A stretch of 10,728 nt of DNA from contig JAGHDT010000202.1 in assembly GCA_021159805.1 (NCBI GenBank), forward strand, positions 1 to 10,728. Direction: 5' to 3'. The translations under genes and the position numbers were made by a program. The notes under the pieces were generated by a model. That model made no database searches and had not been told where the DNA came from. It saw only the letters and a list, made by a program, of their open reading frames with translations. Positions 1 through 6,744 of the stretch are shown here, in pieces (position 1 is the stretch's first letter; each line of letters starts with the position of its first letter). The DNA comes from Anaerolineae bacterium. GTDB taxonomy: Bacteria; Chloroflexota; Anaerolineae; B4-G1; SLSP01.

Positions 1-54
1 CTACGTGCGCGCTGGACACTATGATCAACCTGAAGGCGCCGGGACTCGATCGAG
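1..54. other. Flank downstream of the amylase gene, no gene assigned
   Basis: This is the short stretch after the amylase stop codon. One plus-strand frame is open from base 2 to a TAG at 56-58 and could be the last 18 codons of a gene entering from the left. It is too short to recognise, and a second plus frame is also open. A 10-bp self-complementary run lies at 45-54. No convincing terminator is visible. Confidence 0.3.
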
Positions 55-3000
55 CTAGACTAAGTCTTCAGGCTTCAAGGCCGCCAAGAGCCCATCAATC
101 TGATAGCCCGAGGCCGCTTCAGCTCCGTTGAGTTGCTGGACCAGCTGGTGGATCATCACAAGATGGGACACCAGATCGGCGTCACCCTGGAATCCGAGCT
201 CTATGGTGGACACCCAGGCCAGCCACCACACACACTCGTCAAAGGCTTCCTGGTTGAACCACACCACGTCCTCGAAACGATTGACTCGGAGATAGATCCG
301 CACATCACGACGGCTCAGAGCTCGATAGATCACACTGTAAGCGTCGACTTTGTGGGGCACCTCGGCGATAGCAGCCTGAGGAAGCCAATGATGGCATGTG
401 AGCAGCACCCGGACCGTGTTGACAGCGTGCTGGCGCAATCCGGTCTCGACACCCAGCTCCTTGAGCGCCTGAGCCAAGGGCCTGCGCAGCAGCCACTCAT
501 CGTACCAGTCCAGGCTTAAGTCGGCACTGCGGTCGCTATCAACCATACCGCCGAGGCTGTAGGTAAACAGCCACCCAAACAGCGTCCCCCAGCGCACGTC
601 GTCGTCCTCACCCCAAGGGGCCAACAGATACTCGGCAGCAGCCACAGCCTCTGCACGATATGCCTCAACAGGAGCCTCCTCAGCAGCGACCGGGGCCTCA
701 GTGATCTGCTCCAGACGGCCGGGCAAACTCAGGGCCCGCTGCAGCCGCGCGATCACCTCCGCGGCGAGCGTATCGTCAATCTCGTCCACGGCGATCTGCT
801 CCGCGGGAAGGACCGCACGGACGCCCGCGAGCACGTCCAGAACCTTGCGACGCGCTTCCGGCAGCATAGATGCGCCGGCCAACGCCGGATCCGGAGCAGC
901 ATACGCCATCAGCCACTCAAAAGCAGGGCCACTCACCAGCATACGGAAAGGCGTATGCACAGCGCGGTAGTAAAGCTCTCGCAAGGCCTCGTCGACGCTG
1001 GGGACACCCCGCCCCTGCAAATGCTCGTTCAGTTGAGCATAGTGCCGCCACACGTTGTCCTGGATCTCGCGAATGTCGATGAAGACGTGGGTTTTGTAGG
1101 CATAGAGCTCAACGTAGAGACCCTTTTCGGCAAGCTCACTGCAACTGCGGAGATATTCAAGCCCGCCCACTACATCCCGGAAGATCAAGAAGCGATCGTG
1201 ATCACCGGAAAATCCCAGCGCTTCGGACAACGTTGTCTGCGCCAGGCTCTTTTCCCCATCGGCGCCCTTCACCGCATAGGCCACCGAGGTGCGCACCCAG
1301 CCCCGCGTATCGCCATAGCGGTTATTGTAGAGAACCAACGCACGTTCATCGCCGCTCCGGTTGGAATAGGCGAAGACGTTCTCATCCACGCCGCCATCTT
1401 GCGTGAAGAAATCATAGAGATAGAAGTCATCCACACCGGCAAAGAGGTATCGCTTGTGAAGCAAGGCGAACACCTCACGCTCGTGGCGCGTCACCAGGTG
1501 GCTGTCTGGGGTCTCATCCCAGTAGGCCCGGCGGTACTCCATCCCATACTTCTCACTGTACCCCTCGATCTGGCCATGGCCGAACATCGGCAGACCGGGC
1601 ATCGTCACCATAGCCGTGCAGATACCGAAGTACTTGTCACCTTTTCCGAATTGATCGACCGACGTGCGCTCATCCGGGTTGTTCACGAAATTCACGTACC
1701 GGCGCAAAACCTCGGGGTCAAACTCCAGCGTGTTCTTCATCACCTGCCGGTACTCTGCATTCTTCTCATCGCGCAGCATGTTCATGAAAGCGCTGTTGTA
1801 GACACGGTGCATACCCAGGCTGCGTACAAAGTAGCCTTCCATCATCCAAAACGCTTCCGCCAGGAGCAAGGTGTCCGGGACTTCCTGCGCCACGCGGTTG
1901 ACGACTTCGCGCCAGAACTCCTCGGGCATTCGCTCGTCAAACTCGGCCTTGGTCAACCCGAAGTCCGCACGGGAGGGGATGTCGCCCCCGGTACCGGGCT
2001 CAGGGAACCACAGGCGCTGGTAGTGACGCTTGGTGAGCGTCATCGCCGCATCAAACCGGATAATCGGTGAGCGGCGGGCCACCGCCAGAATGGTCTGGAT
2101 GATGGCTTCCCGTACCTCGGGGTTCAAGTAATCAAGCTGTGCTGTGTCATTCCACGGCATCTGGGTGCCATCGTTGCCGTGGTAGATGTACTTGACGTCA
2201 CCGGTCCAATGATCGCGGCGCTGAAACGCGACAGCAGCATCGGTGCGCTCGTAATAATGATCTTCCAAATACACGCCGACGCGCGCATCACCACAGAGAT
2301 CCGGTCCATTGTATGTGTAGGTGGGAAAGGGACTGTAGTCAAGGCTGATAAACCAGTCCGGATGGCTGACCACCCAGTCCGAGTCAATGCCCATATGGTT
2401 GGGCACCATGTCGCTGGCCATGCGGATTCCCCGCGCCCAACCCCGTGACTTCAGGTTCTCGAACGCTGCCTCGCCTCCCAAATCCTCTGCAACCGTGTAC
2501 TCCTTCAGCGAGTATGCCGAAGCTGTCGCTTCGGGATTCCCCATCATCTGCTTGATGCGTTTGGAGGCCTGGCTGCGCTCCCAAAGCCCGATCAACCACA
2601 ATCCGGTAAAGCCTTGACGGGCGAGGCGATCCAACTCCGCATCGGGGACCTGATCCAGGTGCCGTATCTCGCGCTGGTGGTCCCGAGAAAGCTGATCCAA
2701 CCAGACGTAGACGTTCTTGGCCATCACAACGACCCGCGGCATCCAGTCCTTGTCAGCACTGAAGGCATCAGGCTCGACGTCCATCCCCCTATACTCAGTA
2801 ACCTCGATGGGGCCCGGGCCAAAACCGAAGAAGGCCTTACCCTCTTCTTCCAATAGATCCAGGCTGCTCAACAAGCGCTGCAGATAGGTTCCCAGGAAAC
2901 CGCCCCACAGCCCCTGGATATACGCCAACTGTTCCTTCCAGGAGTGGGGAGCCGCCTTGGCGGGAGCGCTCAGCAGAGAGAATAGACTCTCGTTCTGAGG

Positions 3001-3627
3001 CCCGAAAGTGGGTTGTTCGGCGAAGAACGTCTCGAGATACCCCATCAGGGCAACGTATGCGGTTGTCGTCGCTAGGGTCTCATCGTCTACCAGCTCCAAG
3101 AAGGGCATAACAGCCGGATTCTCATTGGTCAGCCAGAGCAGGAGCAATTCCTCCAAAACCACGGGCCGGTGCCCCTCGCCTCCGGTCTGACCATAGAGGT
3201 ATCGCTCGGGAGTTTCCTGTCCCTTGTAGACCGACGTGGGAGGAAAGTCCCCGACAAAGGCGAGCAAGGCCTCATCAACGACCGACCTTCCTAACTGCTC
3301 CTCCGCATACGTCAGGGCGTCTTCCATCACACGGGGATTGCGGGTTCTTCGATACTCCGCGATGATAAAGTGGAAGATCTCATCCACCAACCCCATCGCG
3401 TTGAGCTCCCCGGCGCTGACCGATCGCTCTGGATGAGCCACCACATCCCGTTTGACGTTGATCCGCTGCGCCAAGAGCCGCGCAGCCCTGAAGTTGGCAA
3501 AGATCACATTCCCACTCAGAGAGAAGAAGGTGTCATCCAACTCATAGCGAGTGCGGCTCTGACGGGAAACGTGGAACTCACGGACCACACCGTGAAACTT
3601 GTCGCTCAGGGAGCGTGGATTGAGCAT
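55..3627 (-). CDS. Large GH13-type alpha-amylase family glycoside hydrolase
   Basis: Probable cytoplasmic alpha-glucan-active enzyme of about 1190 residues, much longer than ordinary alpha-amylases (roughly 450-700). The reading frame can be opened at a TTG at 3648, but I chose the ATG at 3627 because GAAAGG (3640-3635) lies 7 bases upstream of it. Numbered from that ATG, GH13 conserved regions are visible: region I DMVPNH (about 406-411), region II RFDAAM with the presumed nucleophile D526, region III LLLAEAF with the presumed acid/base E591, and region IV FVNNPDE with the presumed transition-state stabiliser D652. Region IV has Pro where most members have His (NHD becomes NPD). About 300 N-terminal residues and about 350 C-terminal residues flank the barrel and match no domain I recognise. 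No signal peptide is seen. The gene follows a 36-residue membrane protein by 21 bases and is probably cotranscribed with it. Substrate cannot be told from sequence; amylase, glucanotransferase or trehalose-type activities are all possible. Confidence 0.88.
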   Translation of the reverse strand: MLNPRSLSDKFHGVVREFHVSRQSRTRYELDDTFFSLSGNVIFANFRAARLLAQRINVKRDVVAHPERSVSAGELNAMGLVDEIFHFIIAEYRRTRNPRVMEDALTYAEEQLGRSVVDEALLAFVGDFPPTSVYKGQETPERYLYGQTGGEGHRPVVLEELLLLWLTNENPAVMPFLELVDDETLATTTAYVALMGYLETFFAEQPTFGPQNESLFSLLSAPAKAAPHSWKEQLAYIQGLWGGFLGTYLQRLLSSLDLLEEEGKAFFGFGPGPIEVTEYRGMDVEPDAFSADKDWMPRVVVMAKNVYVWLDQLSRDHQREIRHLDQVPDAELDRLARQGFTGLWLIGLWERSQASKRIKQMMGNPEATASAYSLKEYTVAEDLGGEAAFENLKSRGWARGIRMASDMVPNHMGIDSDWVVSHPDWFISLDYSPFPTYTYNGPDLCGDARVGVYLEDHYYERTDAAVAFQRRDHWTGDVKYIYHGNDGTQMPWNDTAQLDYLNPEVREAIIQTILAVARRSPIIRFDAAMTLTKRHYQRLWFPEPGTGGDIPSRADFGLTKAEFDERMPEEFWREVVNRVAQEVPDTLLLAEAFWMMEGYFVRSLGMHRVYNSAFMNMLRDEKNAEYRQVMKNTLEFDPEVLRRYVNFVNNPDERTSVDQFGKGDKYFGICTAMVTMPGLPMFGHGQIEGYSEKYGMEYRRAYWDETPDSHLVTRHEREVFALLHKRYLFAGVDDFYLYDFFTQDGGVDENVFAYSNRSGDERALVLYNNRYGDTRGWVRTSVAYAVKGADGEKSLAQTTLSEALGFSGDHDRFLIFRDVVGGLEYLRSCSELAEKGLYVELYAYKTHVFIDIREIQDNVWRHYAQLNEHLQGRGVPSVDEALRELYYRAVHTPFRMLVSGPAFEWLMAYAAPDPALAGASMLPEARRKVLDVLAGVRAVLPAEQIAVDEIDDTLAAEVIARLQRALSLPGRLEQITEAPVAAEEAPVEAYRAEAVAAAEYLLAPWGEDDDVRWGTLFGWLFTYSLGGMVDSDRSADLSLDWYDEWLLRRPLAQALKELGVETGLRQHAVNTVRVLLTCHHWLPQAAIAEVPHKVDAYSVIYRALSRRDVRIYLRVNRFEDVVWFNQEAFDECVWWLAWVSTIELGFQGDADLVSHLVMIHQLVQQLNGAEAASGYQIDGLLAALKPEDLV

Positions 3628-3648
3628 CCTGGTGCCTTTCGGAATCAA

Positions 3649-3759
3649 TTAGCGAGGCGGAAGTGCCATAATGACGGCACCGAGGAGCATGCTCAGCAGG
3701 AGCAACACAGTAAAGACTGTAAATACAACACGGGTCACGTTCTTCTTGCGCTTCTTCAT
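3649..3759 (-). CDS. 36-residue single-pass membrane microprotein
   Basis: Small gene of 36 codons ending in TAA. It has an AGGAGG Shine-Dalgarno sequence (3770-3765) exactly 5 bases before its ATG, the best ribosome binding site in the window. The product starts with a highly basic stretch (MKKRKKNVTR), continues as one hydrophobic helix (about residues 11-32) and ends with PPR, so it should sit in the membrane with the basic end inside. Size and layout resemble the small Prli42/DUF4044-type membrane peptides that tether stressosomes in Firmicutes, but that resemblance is general and not a family assignment. It lies first in the transcript with the giant amylase-like gene 21 bases downstream. 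Codons are ordinary for the window. The function is unknown; it might be unrelated to the hydrolase. Confidence 0.75.
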   Translation of the reverse strand: MKKRKKNVTRVVFTVFTVLLLLSMLLGAVIMALPPR

Positions 3760-3782
3760 TCGTTCCTCCTTTTTTCAAGATC

Positions 3783-3841
3783 GGCGACTGCCCAACTGTT
3801 GGACGATCGCCCTGGGCGCTGTCTCACGCCGCCGCAGGGGC
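3783..3841 (-). promoter_or_regulatory. Structured 5' leader of the microprotein-amylase transcript
   Basis: Between the predicted transcription start (about 3856) and the microprotein ribosome binding site, the minus-strand RNA can form two adjacent stem-loops. The upstream one (3841-3809) pairs GCC(C)CTG with CAGGGC and has an inner GGCG/CGCC stem. The downstream one (3811-3783) pairs GGCGA with TCGCC around an inner CCAA/TTGG stem. I do not recognise a riboswitch, and no terminator U-tract follows. GC-rich sequence folds easily, so function is uncertain. Confidence 0.3.
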
Positions 3842-3862
3842 ATCTCCGTGGACAACGCTTTC

Positions 3863-3871
3863 ATTATAGCA
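3863..3871 (-). promoter_or_regulatory. Extended -10 promoter for microprotein and amylase genes
   Basis: The minus strand reads TGCTATAAT, a perfect sigma-70 -10 hexamer with the TG of an extended -10. No good -35 hexamer lies 16-18 bases upstream, which is normal for extended -10 promoters. Predicted start is near 3856, giving a leader of about 97 bases. Confidence 0.6.
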
Positions 3872-3900
3872 CAAACCGCCACGCCCTACGCTGGAGAAGT

Positions 3901-4143
3901 CTTGGTCCTCAGGGCTATCGCATTTGCCCGAGACTTCGAACTTATCTGTCATCCCGAACGGGTCACGTGCGCAACTGCTTAACATATCGCGATAGTGAGG
4001 GATCTGAGACCTCAATGCGTACGTTCTTGGGGCATGAAAGCGCTCGCTTCAGCGTCTTGTAGAGCTGGTAGCCGGGTCGGCTCGCCCGGGATGACGGGTG
4101 ATGTGTCATCTCACTCCAAACGTGATAGCCCTACCTTGGTCCT
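3901..4143. mobile_element. MITE-like nested palindrome, copy A, with 9-bp target duplication
   Basis: The element body is 3910-4134 (225 bp) and carries no coding capacity. Its ends are inverted repeats: AGGGCTATCGCATTTG (3911-3926) against the complement of 4117-4132, 14 of 16 matching. An inner pair GTCATCCCG (3948-3956) and CGGGATGAC (4087-4095) is perfect, so the strand can fold into one long hairpin. The direct repeat CTTGGTCCT lies immediately outside both ends (3901-3909 and 4135-4143), as expected for a target-site duplication. It matches copy B at 6476-6718 in order, orientation and length. It lacks a transposase and would need one supplied in trans. The family is not identified; 9-bp duplications are compatible with IS4-like transposases among others. 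Confidence 0.82.
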
Positions 4144-4230
4144 GGCAGTGACAAGTATAGGTGTCGGTCGACTGGGAATCAAGACTGCTCTCCAGCGACC
4201 ATACACTGATTTGCTCTTTCTCAGCCACGC
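4144..4230. other. Remainder of the intergenic gap, nothing recognised
   Basis: This stretch lies between the right target duplication of the miniature element and the asnS terminator. I see no ribosome binding site, convincing open frame, promoter or repeat in it. Confidence 0.4.
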
Positions 4231-4263
4231 AAAACGGTCGGAGCTAGTTCTGCTCCGACCGTT
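4231..4263 (-). terminator. Intrinsic terminator of the dedA-asnS unit
   Basis: A perfect 12-bp stem (AACGGTCGGAGC at 4233-4244 with its complement at 4252-4263) closes a 7-base loop. On the minus strand it is followed by TTTT (4234-4231). It lies about 25 bases after the asnS stop codon, in the right orientation to end that transcript. Confidence 0.88.
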
Positions 4264-4287
4264 CGCACTCTCTCTTACTCGTCGGTG

Positions 4288-5631
4288 CTATGGGTAAACG
4301 CGGTTGATCAGCCGCGGGTAGGGGATCGTCTCGCGAATATGATCAATCCCACAGATCCACGCCACTGTGCGCTCGACCCCGAGGCCGAATCCGCTGTGTG
4401 GGACGCTGCCATAATGGCGCAGGTCGATGTACCAGCGGAACGCGTCCTCCGGTAGTTCGTGCTCACGAATACGTTCCAGCAACAAGTCAGGATCTGAGAT
4501 ACGCTCGCTACCACCGGTGATCTCGCCGTACCCCTCCGGGGCGAGTAGGTCAACGCTCTTGGACACATCGGGACGACCGGGCCACGGCTCCATATAGAAG
4601 GCCTTGGCGCCGGTGGGATACCCATAGACGAAGACCGGCTTGTCAAAGAGCTTGGTCAGCTCCGTCTCATGCGGGGATCCAAAGTCATCACCCCACTGGA
4701 TGTTGAGCCGTTCTTTGAGCTCCGGGTCATCGGTCTCGGCGCGGATCTCGGTCAGCTTCGCCAGAGCATCGTCGTAGGAAATGCGCGGGAAGGGCGCCAC
4801 AATCTGCTCCAGCACCGAGAGATCGCGCCCCAGAGACAGCAGCTCATTCCGACAGTCGCGCAGCACACGCTGGACGATGTGTGAAATAAACTGCTCCTCA
4901 ATCTCCATGAGTCCGTCCAGATCGCAGAACGCCATCTCCGGCTCTACCATCCAGAACTCGATCAAGTGGCGCCGGGTCTTGGACTTCTCGGCACGAAAGG
5001 TCGGGCCAAAGCAGTAGACCTTGCTGAATGCAAAGATGTTGGCCTCGTTGTAGAGCTGACCACTCTGCGCGAGATAGGCTGTCCCTTCGTCGAAATACTC
5101 CGTCCCAAAAAGCGTGGTCGTGCCCTCACATGCCGCGGGCGTGAGAATCGGCGTATCCATCAAGGTGAATCCGTTGTTGTCCAGCCACTCGCGGATCGCA
5201 CTGATAATCGTGGAGCGAACACGCAGGATCGCCCATTGGCTGGGAACGCGGATCCAGAGGTGCCGGTGATCGGCCAGGAAATCCACCCCGTGCTCTTTCA
5301 GCGAGATCGGATACTCCCCCACCACCGCTTGCACGACCTCGAATCCCGTGATGCCGATCTCAAAGCCACCGGGAAGCCCCGGCGCCCGCCGGTCGGCGCG
5401 TACGGTCCCCGTCACCAGAACCGAGGATTCCTGCGGGATGTGCGCAATCGTCTCAAACAACTCCGGATCAATCTCACCCTTGAACGCCACGCACTGCACA
5501 AAGCCGTAGCCGTCTCGTACCAGCAGGAAGGCCAGCTTCCCTTTGTGGGTGCGATTGTACACCCACCCCCGAATGATGACTTCCTGGCCTACATAGTCAG
5601 CAATCTCTCTTGTCTGGATTACAGGTGGCAT
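4288..5631 (-). CDS. asnS: Asparagine--tRNA ligase
   Basis: Class II aminoacyl-tRNA synthetase that charges tRNA-Asn with asparagine using ATP in the cytoplasm. An N-terminal OB-fold anticodon-binding domain (about 16-101, with RGWVYNRTHKGKLAFLLVRDG) precedes the catalytic domain. Motif 1 lies around 154-164 (GFTLMDTPILTP), motif 2 around 209-226 (GPTFRAEKSKTRRHLIEFW, typical of AsnRS) and motif 3 around 414-426 (GFGLGVERTVAWI). Length, about 447, is normal. Two in-frame ATGs exist: 5643 has only AAGG 4 bases upstream, whereas 5631 has GGAGG 5 bases upstream, so I prefer 5631 (the longer form adds MEAK). The C-terminus reads PYPRLINRVYP, unlike the PFPRTPxNAxF tail common in E. coli-type enzymes. 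It lies 28-40 bases after dedA with a small 5-bp GC hairpin (5659-5671) between, and is probably cotranscribed. Confidence 0.96.
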   Translation of the reverse strand: MPPVIQTREIADYVGQEVIIRGWVYNRTHKGKLAFLLVRDGYGFVQCVAFKGEIDPELFETIAHIPQESSVLVTGTVRADRRAPGLPGGFEIGITGFEVVQAVVGEYPISLKEHGVDFLADHRHLWIRVPSQWAILRVRSTIISAIREWLDNNGFTLMDTPILTPAACEGTTTLFGTEYFDEGTAYLAQSGQLYNEANIFAFSKVYCFGPTFRAEKSKTRRHLIEFWMVEPEMAFCDLDGLMEIEEQFISHIVQRVLRDCRNELLSLGRDLSVLEQIVAPFPRISYDDALAKLTEIRAETDDPELKERLNIQWGDDFGSPHETELTKLFDKPVFVYGYPTGAKAFYMEPWPGRPDVSKSVDLLAPEGYGEITGGSERISDPDLLLERIREHELPEDAFRWYIDLRHYGSVPHSGFGLGVERTVAWICGIDHIRETIPYPRLINRVYP

Positions 5632-5671
5632 CTTGGCCTCCATAGCACCTTAGGACCTGCCCCACCGGGGC

Positions 5672-6370
5672 CTAGTCGAGATTTGATTCCGTCTGCGCTG
5701 GAGCAGTGGGTTCGCTAGGGCCCTTCGACCTATCGCGGGCCAACCTGCGCACACGGTCGATGACAAAGTAGGCCCCGGCGAGCAGGACAACGATGATGAC
5801 CACGTGCTCGTAGCGATTGATGAACTCTGAGACCAGCGGCCACTGCGCTCCCAGCATACGGCCCGCGTATGCCAGCAAGAAGCTCCATAGCGCGGTGCCG
5901 ATGGCGGTGTAGAGCGCGAACTTGCCCACGTGCATGTTAGCAAGGCCTGCAGGCACGGAGATCAAACTCCGTACGATCGGCACCATACGTCCGAAGAAGA
6001 TGACATACTCATCGTACTTTTCGAACCAGGACAGGGCCATGTCGAAATCGTCCTCGGACAGCAGAAACCACTTACCGAAGCGACGCAGCAGGAACCGGAC
6101 CCGGTTCTCGTCAAACCACTTGCCGAGCCCGTAGAAAAAGAATGCGCCGGTCACAGAGCCAATTGCACCAACAATAGTGACACCCAACAGGGTGAATCCG
6201 GCATCAGCATCCAGTGTCAGCCAACCGGCCAGCGGCAGTACGAGCTCAGAGGGAATCGGGGGGAACACGTTCTCGAGAAACATCACGAGCCCGAGCCCCG
6301 GATAGCCGACCGTGCTGATGATAGTGAGGGCCCATTCGTTGATCACATTCAGGATCTCTGCCAAGTGCAT
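5672..6370 (-). CDS. DedA/VTT-family inner membrane protein
   Basis: Multi-pass membrane protein of 232 residues, within the usual size of DedA (SNARE-associated, VTT domain) proteins. Members are known as undecaprenyl-phosphate or phospholipid flippases, or as proton-dependent membrane homeostasis factors. Diagnostic motifs are visible: ENVFPPIPSE (33-42) in the first re-entrant segment, with the conserved acidic residues, and FFGRMVPIVRSLISVPAG (125-142) with Arg128 and Arg134. Hydrophobic segments lie around 14-31, 43-54, 60-81, 152-172 and 188-205. The tail (206-232) is basic, then rich in Ser, Pro and Thr. GGAG lies 6 bases before the ATG. It is first in a two-gene unit with asnS; no functional tie between the two is evident. 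The exact substrate cannot be inferred. Confidence 0.93.
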   Translation of the reverse strand: MHLAEILNVINEWALTIISTVGYPGLGLVMFLENVFPPIPSELVLPLAGWLTLDADAGFTLLGVTIVGAIGSVTGAFFFYGLGKWFDENRVRFLLRRFGKWFLLSEDDFDMALSWFEKYDEYVIFFGRMVPIVRSLISVPAGLANMHVGKFALYTAIGTALWSFLLAYAGRMLGAQWPLVSEFINRYEHVVIIVVLLAGAYFVIDRVRRLARDRSKGPSEPTAPAQTESNLD

Positions 6371-6440
6371 AGCTATCTCCAGTCATTCGCCGTTCGAAAT
6401 CCGCCGCCCGACCAAGGTCAGAGCGGGGCTACAGGTTAGG

Positions 6441-6449
6441 ATTATACCA
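6441..6449 (-). promoter_or_regulatory. Extended -10 promoter for dedA-asnS
   Basis: The minus strand reads TGGTATAAT, a perfect -10 hexamer with extended TG. No clear -35 box is present at 16-18 bases. Predicted start is near 6434, giving a leader of about 64 bases before the dedA ATG at 6370. The layout matches the promoter at 3863-3871. Confidence 0.6.
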
Positions 6450-6475
6450 TGACTTGTGACCGAAGGTCCGCCCCC

Positions 6476-6718
6476 CCCAAGACGTAGAGCTATCGCATCT
6501 ATCCGAAGCTTCAAGCCAATCTATCATCCCGAACGGGTCAGGTGCGCAACTGCATAGCATATCGCGACAGTGAGGGATCTTAGGCCTCAATAGCGCACGC
6601 TCTTGGAGCACAAGATCCCTCGCTTTGGTGCCTGGTATAGCCGATACCTGAGTCAACTCGCTCGGGATGACGGCGATGTGCAGCTTCGCTCCAAATGCGA
6701 TAGCCCTGCCCAAGACGT
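6476..6718. mobile_element. MITE-like nested palindrome, copy B, with 9-10 bp target duplication
   Basis: The element body is about 6485-6708 (224 bp). Terminal inverted repeats are AGAGCTATCGCATCTA (6486-6501) against the complement of 6692-6707, 13 of 16 matching. Inner perfect pairs are TCATCCCGA (6524-6532) with 6662-6670, and GAGGGATCTT (6572-6581) with 6612-6621. The direct repeat CCCAAGACGT flanks it at 6476-6485 and 6709-6718; nine of these bases would match the duplication length of copy A. Roughly 60 bases of the left half are nearly identical to copy A, including the shared runs GAACGGGTCA and GTGCGCAACTGC. There is no coding capacity. An eight-C run (6471-6478) overlaps the left duplication. 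Confidence 0.82.
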
Positions 6719-6744
6719 GTTTCAGCATCGGCCAAAACTGCTCC

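Noticed and set aside
45..54. Ten-base palindrome after the amylase stop as an operator or terminator
   Set aside because: It is too short, with no loop and no U-tract; such runs are common by chance.
955..2070. Plus-strand open frame of 371 codons inside the amylase gene
   Set aside because: It lies wholly antisense to a strongly supported GH13 coding sequence, lacks a ribosome binding site and recognisable motifs, and is explained by GC-rich antisense openness.
3370..4062. Plus-strand open frame of 230 codons across the amylase start, promoter and miniature element
   Set aside because: It spans an antisense coding region, a promoter and a transposed element, and its product has no family signature.
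5659..5671. GCCCC-ACC-GGGGC hairpin between dedA and asnS as a terminator
   Set aside because: The stem is only 5 bp with a 3-base loop and no U-tract; at most it modulates asnS translation or processing.
4966..5718. Plus-strand open frame of 250 codons over asnS
   Set aside because: It is antisense to the OB-fold and catalytic domain of AsnRS, with no start signal or motif.
6471..6478. Run of eight C residues as a phase-variation tract
   Set aside because: It is intergenic, not in a reading frame and not placed between promoter boxes; it overlaps the target duplication of copy B.
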